From Flavobacterium endoglycinae (lineage in GTDB: Bacteria; Bacteroidota; Bacteroidia; Flavobacteriales; Flavobacteriaceae): a DNA stretch of 64,000 bases. The position numbers were made by a program, and so were the translations under genes. The DNA is taken from the NCBI RefSeq assembly GCF_017352115.1, contig NZ_CP071448.1, positions 744,001-808,000 of the forward strand, in the 5' to 3' direction. The first letter of the stretch is position 1; the number at the start of each line of letters is the position of its first letter. The notes under the pieces are model-generated. The model did not search any database. It was not told the origin of the DNA and was given only the letters and a program-made list of their open reading frames with translations. Positions 6,895 through 14,426 of the stretch are shown here, piece by piece.

Positions 6895-7668
6895 ATGGCT
6901 TTAAGCAGCTCACGAGATTTAAAGCTTGCGGTTCTTATCGACGCTGATAATGTGCCGTACAGCAATGTAAAAGGCATGATGGAAGAAATTGCAAAGCTGG
7001 GAACTCCTACCACTAAAAGAATTTACGGCGACTGGACCAAACCAAATGCTAATGGCTGGAAAAGCGTTTTACTGGAACATGCCATTACTCCTATTCAGCA
7101 ATACAGTTATACAGTTGGAAAAAATTCCTCTGATTCTGCTCTTATCATTGATGCCATGGATTTGCTTTATTCAGGAAAACTAGATGGTTTTTGTATTGTA
7201 TCGAGCGACAGCGATTTTACCCGTCTGGCGGTTCGTTTACGAGAATCTGGCATGAAAGTTATTGGAATTGGCGAAAAAAAAACACCAAATTCCTTTATTG
7301 TTGCCTGCGACCGATTTATTTATTTGGAGGTTTTGGATGGCGCTATTCAAAAGAAAAAACCAAAAGCGGCGGACACCAAAAAACCTATTGAAAAACCTGC
7401 GGAAAAAGCACTCCATAAAGTTGACAAGCAAACTATTGAACTTATAGAATCTACAATTGAAGATATCGAAGATGATGACGGCTGGGCATTTTTAGGAGAT
7501 GTTGGAAACCTAATTGTAAAGAAAAAACCAGAATTTGACCCTAGAAATTATGGTTATACTAAGCTTACACCAATGCTGAAATCGCTGACAGATATTCTAG
7601 AAATCGATGAAAGGGAATCGGATAAAAAAGGCATTAAACATGTTTATGTCCGATTACGTTTCAACTAA
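6895..7668 (+). CDS. NYN-domain RNase-like protein with C-terminal OST-HTH/LOTUS domain
   Basis: A 257-aa cytoplasmic protein. Residues ~8-155 form a NYN (PIN-like) nuclease fold with acidic metal-binding residues in LIDADNVP (Asp16, Asp18), ALIIDAMD and SSDSDF (Asp105, Asp107). A Lys/Pro-rich linker (~160-185) leads to an OST-HTH/LOTUS RNA-binding domain (~187-257, DGWAFLGDVGNLI...NYGYTKLTPML). This architecture is widespread in bacteria and is thought to act on RNA; targets are unknown. I start it at the ATG at 6895, because the earlier TTG at 6865 falls inside a TAACTTTG promoter element (6860-6867). Confidence 0.85.
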   Translation: MALSSSRDLKLAVLIDADNVPYSNVKGMMEEIAKLGTPTTKRIYGDWTKPNANGWKSVLLEHAITPIQQYSYTVGKNSSDSALIIDAMDLLYSGKLDGFCIVSSDSDFTRLAVRLRESGMKVIGIGEKKTPNSFIVACDRFIYLEVLDGAIQKKKPKAADTKKPIEKPAEKALHKVDKQTIELIESTIEDIEDDDGWAFLGDVGNLIVKKKPEFDPRNYGYTKLTPMLKSLTDILEIDERESDKKGIKHVYVRLRFN

Positions 7669-7700
7669 TTATTTATTACCTATTATTATTATTTAAAAAC

Positions 7701-9215
7701 ATGAGAAAAAAATTCTTTATCTACGGATTCTTATTGTTTCTAATTGTTGCTGCAATTTACTATTACACCGGAAGAGGTTACCTTTTAGTGTTTATTCTTC
7801 CTATTTTACTGATTATTGGAGCTTATAATGCTTCGCAAAAAAAACATGCTATTTTAAGGAACTTTCCTGTTTTGGGGTATTTTAGATATTTATTTGAAAT
7901 GATTGCGCCAGAAATCCAGCAGTATTTTATTGAAAGATCTACTGATGGAAAACCTTTCTCGAGAAACCAACGTTCTTTGGTGTATCAAAGAGCTAAAAAT
8001 ATTGATTCGAGTACTCCCTTTGGAACACAGCAAAACTTAAATACAGAAAGCTACGAAGGAATAAAACATTCCATTTTTCCAGCAAAAGTAAATGAAGAAT
8101 TACCTCGTGTTATAGTAGGCGGAAAAGATTGCAAACAGCCTTACTCTGCTTCTTTATTTAATGTTTCGGCTATGAGTTTTGGTTCGTTAAGCGAACATGC
8201 AGTAAGAGCCATTAATATTGGAGCTCAAAAAGGAAATTTTTATCAGAATACGGGTGAAGGAGGTTTAACGGATTATCATTTAGAAGGCGGAGGCGATATT
8301 ACGTGGCAGATTGGTACAGGGTATTTTGGATGCCGTGATGCAGAAGGAAATTTCAGTCCTGAAAATTTCAAAGCAAAAGCCAATCTTCCAAATGTAAAAA
8401 TGATCGAAATTAAGCTTTCGCAAGGCGCAAAACCAGGTCACGGAGGTGTACTTCCTGCTGCTAAAAATACAGAACAGATTGCTAAAATTAGAGGTGTTGT
8501 TCCTCATACCATGATTCTTTCTCCTCCGGGACATACGGCCTTTTCTGATTCAAAAGGATTAATTCAGTTTATTAAACAATTACGTGAATTATCAAATGGA
8601 AAACCAATTGGATTTAAATTATGCATTGGTAATACCGCCGAGTTTGAAGCAATCTGCCAAGAAATGATAAACGAAGACACGTATCCTGATTTCATTACTG
8701 TTGATGGTGCTGAAGGCGGAACCGGAGCGGCGCCGCTTGAATTTGCTGATGGTGTTGGAATGCCATTTGAACCTGCTTTGATTTTTGTAAACAAAACTTT
8801 AGTAAGTTTAAATATCCGTGATAAAATACGCATTATTGGAAGCGGAAAAATTATTTCAGGATATTCAATTCTGCATGCTATTGCTTTGGGAGCTGATATG
8901 TGCAACAGCGCAAGAGGTTTTATGTTCTCTTTAGGGTGTATACAGGCTTTGCGTTGTCATAATAACGAATGTCCAACAGGAGTTGCCACACAAAACAAAA
9001 TGCTGATGAAAGGTTTAGTAGTAACCGATAAATCAGACCGTGTGTACCATTTCCATAAAAATACACTTCATTCTGCCAATGAACTTTTGGCCGCAGCCGG
9101 AAAAACTTCATTTGCAGATGTTGATATTAACATCTTTATGCGCGGTGATGAATTTACCAATTTATCAGAGTTGTATTTCCCAGATAACTTGACAAATGTT
9201 ACGAAACGAAACTAA
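7701..9215 (+). CDS. Membrane-anchored FMN-binding glutamate-synthase-like protein
   Basis: A 504-aa protein with two N-terminal transmembrane helices (~5-22 and ~28-45) followed by a domain homologous to the FMN/Fe-S core of the glutamate synthase large subunit. Visible features: NVSAMSFGSLS, GEGGLTDYH, KLSQGAKPGHGG, VDGAEGGTGAAP and the cluster Cys413-x5-Cys419-x4-Cys424 (CIQALRCHNNECPTGVATQ), which binds a 3Fe-4S centre in GltB. The glutaminase domain of GltB is missing, so it is not a full glutamate synthase. It belongs to the stand-alone FMN-binding GltB-like family whose substrate is not established. It is monocistronic, 32 bp after the NYN gene, with a terminator at 9220-9249. Confidence 0.85.
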   Translation: MRKKFFIYGFLLFLIVAAIYYYTGRGYLLVFILPILLIIGAYNASQKKHAILRNFPVLGYFRYLFEMIAPEIQQYFIERSTDGKPFSRNQRSLVYQRAKNIDSSTPFGTQQNLNTESYEGIKHSIFPAKVNEELPRVIVGGKDCKQPYSASLFNVSAMSFGSLSEHAVRAINIGAQKGNFYQNTGEGGLTDYHLEGGGDITWQIGTGYFGCRDAEGNFSPENFKAKANLPNVKMIEIKLSQGAKPGHGGVLPAAKNTEQIAKIRGVVPHTMILSPPGHTAFSDSKGLIQFIKQLRELSNGKPIGFKLCIGNTAEFEAICQEMINEDTYPDFITVDGAEGGTGAAPLEFADGVGMPFEPALIFVNKTLVSLNIRDKIRIIGSGKIISGYSILHAIALGADMCNSARGFMFSLGCIQALRCHNNECPTGVATQNKMLMKGLVVTDKSDRVYHFHKNTLHSANELLAAAGKTSFADVDINIFMRGDEFTNLSELYFPDNLTNVTKRN

Positions 9216-9219
9216 AAAC

Positions 9220-9249
9220 AAAGCCTCTTTACATTTACAAAGAGGCTTT
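9220..9249. terminator. Bidirectional hairpin terminator
   Basis: AAAGCCTCTTT (9220-9230) pairs with 9239-9249 and has T runs on both outer sides. It serves the converging genes at 7701-9215 and 9261-9956. The same stem appears at 11512-11543. Confidence 0.85.
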
Positions 9250-9260
9250 TGTTTTTATAT

Positions 9261-9956
9261 CTATTTTTTAGTTTCTTTCATATTCTGAGCAAAAAAATCG
9301 ATTGCCCTAATTTTTAAAGTTGCTGGTGTAAGCTGATCACTTTCAAATTCATAATAATTCTGAAAATCGGCTACTTGAAAACAAAGTACATATCCATTAT
9401 ATTTTTTATTTCCTCTCTTAATTTTATACGATATTGCTTTGAGTTGCCCAATCGTGTTTTCAACTTTATGTTTCAGGAAATCACTTCCTCTTTTTAAACT
9501 TTTAAGGTTTTGGACCAAATCACCTTTGGATTCAAAATCATGAATAAAAACCGTTAGATTATCTGGTGATTTAAAGGCTATTCGCAGGGAATCATCATGG
9601 TTATTCTGTAGAAAATAATTTTTTAAGATTTTCATCTGCGTATTTAATCCTATATAAATCAACGAATCTTTTTCGAGTTTTCGAATACCAAAATTTTCAC
9701 GCTGCAAAACAGATAAACTATCCAGACCTTGATAACTCGAATATAATACTGCATTTGAAAGCTGTTTCTGCGCTTCTCTCTGGCGTATTAAATTTTCCTG
9801 CATGATTTGCTGTGAATTTTGAAAATTCTGCATGACCGGATCAATTTCCCTAGAAGTAGATTTATTCATATTTGAGCACGTAAACAATAATCTGATGATT
9901 ATAAATATTACTACTAGTATACTGAGTACACTTCTCCATGTAGACCCTTCTTCCAT
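9261..9956 (-). CDS. Membrane-anchored protein of unknown function
   Basis: A 231-aa protein with one N-terminal transmembrane helix (~9-28, SVLSILVVIFIIIRLLF), a helical, probably coiled-coil stretch rich in Gln and Glu (~45-75), and a C-terminal alpha/beta region (~110-231). I do not recognise a family. Its start overlaps the stop of the upstream lipoprotein gene by one base (TAATG), so the two are probably translationally coupled and work together, perhaps as an envelope pair. Confidence 0.65.
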   Translation of the reverse strand: MEEGSTWRSVLSILVVIFIIIRLLFTCSNMNKSTSREIDPVMQNFQNSQQIMQENLIRQREAQKQLSNAVLYSSYQGLDSLSVLQRENFGIRKLEKDSLIYIGLNTQMKILKNYFLQNNHDDSLRIAFKSPDNLTVFIHDFESKGDLVQNLKSLKRGSDFLKHKVENTIGQLKAISYKIKRGNKKYNGYVLCFQVADFQNYYEFESDQLTPATLKIRAIDFFAQNMKETKK

Positions 9957-10738
9957 TATTTCAGGTCTTTTTCAGTCAGGATAACATCGTTTACCGGTTT
10001 TCCCTTATCATCTAGATATTCATATTTTATAGTCGAAATCCCATAACGTTTAATAGAACCTATTATAGTTTTTAAGTCACTGCTTCTCAAAATACTTTCT
10101 TTCATAATTGCTTTAGCTCCTTCTCCTTTTAAAACCGAAGCATATTGTTTTGGCACTTCTATTTTATAAACTACTTGATTTTCTTTGTTTACTTCTATTT
10201 TAATGATTTTAGTTCCATCTTCATTTACAATCGGCATGCTTCTATTCATTACTGTCAGTAGTTGCTGTAATTCTGAATCTGTACTTGATTCTGGACTTAA
10301 TATATCTTTTATGCCTTTAGGTTCTGATTTTTTTGTACTTAAAATTTTCTTTAATTCTTTGCTGTCAACTTTAGATTCGGCAAGTACTGATGCATCATTG
10401 GCCAAAAAGTAAATTTCGAACAATACACCTTCTTCTATTAAATCCATAGAAGCATGATCTTTACCCAGCATTTCTCCCATCAAACCGGGAAGCATCTGAG
10501 CATATATCGATTTCATGGATGGATTAGGTTCTAGATTAGTATCAATTTTTATCTCAACCTTTTTTTCGTTTAAAAATGCTTTTGCTGCCGCACCGCTTAT
10601 AATATCACTTTTAAAAAGTTCAGAAGAGTTATTAAAGGTATTCACGTATGCCTGAATTTTCTGTTTTGTATCTCGACAGCTTATTAAAAATAATGTGATG
10701 GCAAGTGTACATGCAATTTGAGTAATTTTCTTGATCAT
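9956..10738 (-). CDS. Lipoprotein, long member of a three-gene related set
   Basis: A 260-aa lipoprotein (MIKKITQIA start, lipobox FLISC) whose first ~130 residues resemble the two lipoproteins encoded at 10898-11332 and 11560-11964. Shared features are C-R/K-D/N-TKQK-x-Q after the lipid Cys, a YN/FNNSS segment, AAKAFLNEKKVEIKI and EEG-V-FE-YFLANDA. The C-terminal ~130 residues (from ~140) are an extra domain absent from the other two. I choose the start at 10738 because it aligns with the second member's MIKKITQIA; a longer frame from 10795 would put 19 residues before the signal. It is coupled to the downstream gene by a one-base overlap. Function unknown. Confidence 0.75.
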   Translation of the reverse strand: MIKKITQIACTLAITLFLISCRDTKQKIQAYVNTFNNSSELFKSDIISGAAAKAFLNEKKVEIKIDTNLEPNPSMKSIYAQMLPGLMGEMLGKDHASMDLIEEGVLFEIYFLANDASVLAESKVDSKELKKILSTKKSEPKGIKDILSPESSTDSELQQLLTVMNRSMPIVNEDGTKIIKIEVNKENQVVYKIEVPKQYASVLKGEGAKAIMKESILRSSDLKTIIGSIKRYGISTIKYEYLDDKGKPVNDVILTEKDLK

Positions 10739-10822
10739 AGGTTTAAATTTATTTAGGTATAACACAAACATACTGGAATAGTAACAGTTAACCAAACCAA
10801 AATTCTTTTCTTAACAAAAGAA

Positions 10823-10863
10823 AAAAACAGTCTCCTAAATAGTTATAAAAAGAGACTGTTTTT
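10823..10863 (-). terminator. Hairpin terminator after the second related lipoprotein gene
   Basis: A 12-bp stem (10823-10834 with 10852-10863) with A/T-run flanks, 35 bp past the stop at 10898. Confidence 0.8.
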
Positions 10864-10897
10864 ACATTTTACGGAAGTTCCGAATCCGAATTGTCAA

Positions 10898-11332
10898 CTA
10901 AAGTTTAGCGGTTTCTTTATTAGGTTCTGCGGTTCCTTCTAATACCGCTAATTCTTCTTTATTTACCAATTGCTGGGCAAGAATAGCGTTATTATAAGCC
11001 AAAAAGTAAACATCAAATGTTACTCCTTCATCAATCAAAGAAGCAGAAATTTGGTCGTTTTTAATCATTTCTCGTAACAAATCAGGAAATGAATCTTTAT
11101 AAGTTGCTTTATTCGAATCGTTTTCTTCAAGATTGGTTTCGATTCTTATTTCAATTTTATTGTCATTTAAAAAAGCTTTTGCAGCTGTACTTGTAATTCC
11201 GTGCCCCTTAATAGAAGACGAATTATTGTACTCACTTACATGTTCCTGAATTTTCTGCTTGGTGTTCTTACAGCTTACCAGCAGTAATGCAAAGGCAAAA
11301 GCAAATGCGATTTGAGTAATTTTTTTGATCAT
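10898..11332 (-). CDS. Lipoprotein, second member of the related set
   Basis: A 144-aa lipoprotein (MIKKITQIAFAFAFALLLVSC). Its signal peptide starts identically to the protein encoded at 9956-10738, followed by KNTKQKIQEHV, YNNSS, AAKAFLNDNKIEIRIETNLE and DEGVTFDVYFLA. It is a single-domain version, with its own terminator at 10823-10863 and its own ~230-bp leader. Function unknown; probably periplasmic-facing. The three-gene similarity suggests local duplication. Confidence 0.75.
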   Translation of the reverse strand: MIKKITQIAFAFAFALLLVSCKNTKQKIQEHVSEYNNSSSIKGHGITSTAAKAFLNDNKIEIRIETNLEENDSNKATYKDSFPDLLREMIKNDQISASLIDEGVTFDVYFLAYNNAILAQQLVNKEELAVLEGTAEPNKETAKL

Positions 11333-11511
11333 AGTTTTTGGTTTTATAGTTAAACTTGTAACTCAAACATAACAAACTTTTAACACAAAAACAACATTCA
11401 CAAGATTAAAGTTAATTATGTAATTATTTGACTACAAATTAATTAAATTAAAAAAGTATTCACATCACATTAACAAAATCATTGCAATTTCAAACAAAAA
11501 AACATAAAAAA

Positions 11512-11543
11512 AAAGCCTCTTTAATCAGTTATAAAGAGGCTTT
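11512..11543 (-). terminator. Hairpin terminator after the third related lipoprotein gene
   Basis: A 12-bp stem (11512-11523 with 11532-11543), with an A run (T run on the minus strand) to its left. The stem core equals that of the terminator at 9220-9249. Confidence 0.85.
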
Positions 11544-11559
11544 AAGTATAATTTAATTT

Positions 11560-11964
11560 TTATTTCAACAAATCTGAGACAGTCTGTTTGTTTACTATTT
11601 CTTTGAGAAGTACGGTATTATCGTTGGCTAAATAATAAGCATGAAATTCAACTCCTTCGTCTATTAATTCTTTTAGATTTTGATCTTTATTGATAAGATC
11701 TTTCAATAAAGCAGGAAAATCAGTATTCGCCTTCACTTTATTTGCTTCATTTAATTCTAAACCTGTTTCAAATCGTAATTCGATTTTGTTATCATTTATG
11801 TATCCTCTGGCAGTAGTAAGTGTAACATTATCTGCTTTAAAGTTTGCAGCAGAAGCGTTGTAAGTAGTTACAAATTCCTGAAGTTTCTGTTTGGTATTTT
11901 TACAGCTTACCATCAGTAATATCATTATTAGAGCAAATGCAATACGGCTTATTTTCTTTCTCAT
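11560..11964 (-). CDS. Lipoprotein, third member of the related set
   Basis: A 134-aa lipoprotein with lipobox LMVSC followed by KNTKQKLQEFVTTYNAS, then DNKIELRFETGLELNEANK and DEGVEFHAYYLANDNTVLL, matching the other two members at 9956-10738 and 10898-11332. Its start is only 7 bp after the stop of the GH88 gene, so it is probably co-transcribed with it, unlike its relatives. Whether this link is functional or just read-through is unknown. Confidence 0.75.
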   Translation of the reverse strand: MRKKISRIAFALIMILLMVSCKNTKQKLQEFVTTYNASAANFKADNVTLTTARGYINDNKIELRFETGLELNEANKVKANTDFPALLKDLINKDQNLKELIDEGVEFHAYYLANDNTVLLKEIVNKQTVSDLLK

Positions 11965-11971
11965 GATTTTA

Positions 11972-13150
11972 TTATTTTATTTTCTGAAGTCTTAAAAGTG
12001 CTTCAAGATAATAATAATCTGCGTAATTTATAGAACAATCAATTTCACTTCCTGCAGGTTTATGTCCAGTTGAATGAAGTAGAAATGCCGAATTTACATC
12101 ATGACTTTGATATTGATCTGAAAGCGAAACGATCATTTTTTTTGCTTTTGTCAGGTATTCTGATTTCAAAGTTTTGCCTTTTGTATATAAACTTAACTCT
12201 AAAAGTGCCGAAGAAACAATCGCAGCGGCTGAAGCATCTCTTGGTTCATTTGGAATATTTGGCGCATTAAAATCCCAATACGGAATCAAATCTTCGGTTG
12301 TTAATTTATCCAGATATACTCTTGCTAGTTTATGAGCAAAATCTAAAAACTTCGTGTCTTTCGTTTCTCTGTACGTCATCGTAAAACCATAAATCGCCCA
12401 AGCTTGCCCTCTAGCCCACATACTGTCGTCGCTATAACCTTGAGCGGTTCTTCCTTTGATTTTTTTTCCTGTTTCAAAATCATAAATAATAACGTGATAC
12501 GATGTATTATCAGGTCTAAAATGATTTGCCATTGTGGTTTCAGCATGTTTTACAGCAATATCATAGAGTTTTTTACTGCCTCCGTTTTTTGAAGCCCAAA
12601 ACAACATTTCCAAATTCATCATATTGTCAATAATGGTATTGTGTCCGCCCATTTTATTATGAGGCCATGATTGAATTGTTCCCACTTTTGGATTGAAAAG
12701 TGTTGCTAAAGTATCAGCTGTTTTTAGAATGATTTCTTTGTATTCTTTGTTTTTAGTCAAACGATATCCGTTTCCAAAACTATTAAATACCTGAAATCCT
12801 AAATCATGGTCTGTCGCTTTACTAACTGATAACGGCGTTAAGAAACGTGAAAATTTATCAGCTTCTTTTTCCCATTTTTTATCTTTTGTTGCTTCATACA
12901 AATACCATAATTCGCCTGGCCAGAATCCGCTTGTCCAATCTTTATAATTTACAAATTTCCATTCTTTACTCCCGTTTGGAACCGTTCTTGGCGAAGTTCC
13001 ATCATTTGGAATAACTTTTAAAGTCTTTGAAGCCTGTTCTGCACAGTAATCCAATTGTTTTTTGATATTAAAAGAATTTTCTTTTTGAGAATAGCCCTGA
13101 TTTGCAAGCAGAAACAAAGCGGTAATCAGTGTAAAAAATTTTACATTCAT
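11972..13150 (-). CDS. Glycoside hydrolase family 88 (unsaturated glucuronyl hydrolase-like)
   Basis: A 392-aa exported enzyme with signal peptide (to ~GYSQ, residue 22) and an (alpha/alpha)6-barrel. GH88 enzymes hydrate the double bond of unsaturated uronic acids left by polysaccharide lyases. The two key aspartates are visible: DHDLGFQ (114-119) and IIDNMMNLEMLFWA (Asp175). GHNTIIDN, DDSMWARGQAWAIYGF and PRDASAAAI are also family-typical. No lyase, SusC/SusD pair or regulator is adjacent, so it is outside a classic polysaccharide locus here. I start it at 13150, where the signal peptide begins; the frame extends to 13240. A TAGGTTTG element at 13204-13211 supports this start. Confidence 0.88.
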   Translation of the reverse strand: MNVKFFTLITALFLLANQGYSQKENSFNIKKQLDYCAEQASKTLKVIPNDGTSPRTVPNGSKEWKFVNYKDWTSGFWPGELWYLYEATKDKKWEKEADKFSRFLTPLSVSKATDHDLGFQVFNSFGNGYRLTKNKEYKEIILKTADTLATLFNPKVGTIQSWPHNKMGGHNTIIDNMMNLEMLFWASKNGGSKKLYDIAVKHAETTMANHFRPDNTSYHVIIYDFETGKKIKGRTAQGYSDDSMWARGQAWAIYGFTMTYRETKDTKFLDFAHKLARVYLDKLTTEDLIPYWDFNAPNIPNEPRDASAAAIVSSALLELSLYTKGKTLKSEYLTKAKKMIVSLSDQYQSHDVNSAFLLHSTGHKPAGSEIDCSINYADYYYLEALLRLQKIK

Positions 13151-13203
13151 GTGGTTATTTTTAGATAGATAGTTTATTGAACCGATAAATTTATAAAATA
13201 AAC

Positions 13204-13231
13204 CAAACCTATTTGAATCTTTGTATTTTTG
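13204..13231. promoter_or_regulatory. Divergent promoter elements between the GH88 and DUF2809 genes
   Basis: On the minus strand TAGGTTTG (13204-13211) faces the GH88 gene. On the plus strand TATTTTTG (13224-13231) faces the DUF2809-rdgB pair. Both fit TAnnTTTG. Confidence 0.45.
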
Positions 13232-13273
13232 TTTAACCAAAAATGTACTAATTTTTCTTAAGTCAAATCAAAT

Positions 13274-13672
13274 TTGAGCCGATCCAGAATTTCATATTTC
13301 ATTTCATTTCTATTTGCAATCTTTCTTGGAATCCTCTCCAGAAAAATTTCATTTGTTCCTTTATGGATTGGTGATTTCTTATATGCTGTCATGATTTACA
13401 TTTTGATACGGGTAGTTTTTCCTAGTAAAAAAGTTTTTTATATACTATTATTTTCAGCATTGACTTGTTATAGTATAGAATTTTTACAGCTTTATGAAGG
13501 TCAATGGATGATAGAACTTAGGAAAACGTTTTTGGGGCGGTACGTTCTCGGACAGGGATTTTTATGGTCTGATATCGTGGCTTATACATTTGGAATTCTA
13601 TTTATATTTTCAATCGAAAGACTCATTTTAAAATATCATAATCATGAAACTCGTTTTTGCATCAAACAATAA
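13274..13672 (+). CDS. DUF2809-type small membrane protein
   Basis: A 132-aa integral membrane protein with about four helices (~7-25, ~34-50, ~56-72, ~100-118). The [21 protein letters not shown] and EFLQLY segments fit the DUF2809 family (VanZ-like layout). The start is TTG at 13274: an in-frame stop lies at 13259-13261 and no ATG occurs before residue 39, which would lose two helices. The 3' end overlaps rdgB by 29 bp, so the two are likely co-expressed. Function unknown. Confidence 0.7.
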   Translation: MSRSRISYFISFLFAIFLGILSRKISFVPLWIGDFLYAVMIYILIRVVFPSKKVFYILLFSALTCYSIEFLQLYEGQWMIELRKTFLGRYVLGQGFLWSDIVAYTFGILFIFSIERLILKYHNHETRFCIKQ

Positions 13673-14222
13673 AAATAAAATCAAAGAAATTCAAAGCATT
13701 CTAAATGGCACTATTCAATTATTAAGTTTAGAAGATATTGGCTGTCACGAAGATATACCAGAAACTGCTGACACCATTGAAGGGAATGCCATTTTAAAAG
13801 CCAATTATGTAACCGAAAGATACGGTTATGATTGTTTTGCCGATGATACAGGATTAGAAGTTCGTGCCTTAAACGGAGAACCTGGCGTATATTCTGCCCG
13901 ATATGCCGGAGAACAGAAAAATGCCGACGACAATATGAATAAACTTCTAGAAGCTTTAAAAGATCAAGAAAACAGAAGTGCTCAGTTCAAGACCGTTATC
14001 GCTTTAAACTTAAATGGTGAACAACATCTTTTTACAGGTCTGGTTCAGGGAAATATTACCTTAGATAAAACTGGAAATCATGGTTTTGGATATGATCCAA
14101 TTTTTCAGCCTGAAGGTTATCATGAAACTTTTGCCGAATTATCTGCCGAAATCAAAAACAAAATCAGTCATCGCGCGAAAGCAACTGAGCAACTTATTGA
14201 TTTTCTGAACGCAAGAAAATAA
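13644..14222 (+). CDS. rdgB: XTP/dITP diphosphatase (RdgB/HAM1)
   Basis: A 192-aa house-cleaning pyrophosphatase that hydrolyses dITP, XTP and related non-canonical purine nucleotides to monophosphates. Visible motifs: the N-terminal [12 protein letters not shown] nucleotide-binding loop, the FADDTGLEV metal site, [17 protein letters not shown] and the C-terminal [10 protein letters not shown]. Length equals the family norm. Its start lies inside the end of the DUF2809 gene. Confidence 0.95.
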   Translation: MKLVFASNNKNKIKEIQSILNGTIQLLSLEDIGCHEDIPETADTIEGNAILKANYVTERYGYDCFADDTGLEVRALNGEPGVYSARYAGEQKNADDNMNKLLEALKDQENRSAQFKTVIALNLNGEQHLFTGLVQGNITLDKTGNHGFGYDPIFQPEGYHETFAELSAEIKNKISHRAKATEQLIDFLNARK

Positions 14223-14397
14223 TTGTTTAAAATACAACATTTTAGTGTTTAAAATTGATATTTCACGACGTGTTTTTTAGAGCAATTTAGTATTCTCACA
14301 GAAAAATGATTTTAGCAAAAATGTAACTTTTTGATAATCAAAACATAACAAATACATAAATCTTAAAATAGCATTAGCATATCTGAATAATTAAAAG

Positions 14398-14405
14398 TAA
14401 TTTTG
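14398..14405 (+). promoter_or_regulatory. -7 promoter element (TAATTTTG) of the DEAD-box helicase gene
   Basis: Matches TAnnTTTG; predicted leader of ~16-20 nt before the ATG at 14427. Confidence 0.45.
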
Positions 14406-14426
14406 CACCCTATTTTAAAAACATAT

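Noticed and set aside
9261..11964. Related lipoprotein cluster considered as an immunity or defence system
   Set aside because: No toxin, nuclease or effector domain is seen; only envelope features support a call.
11972..13150. A polysaccharide utilisation locus around GH88
   Set aside because: No SusC/SusD, lyase or hybrid regulator within reach on either side.
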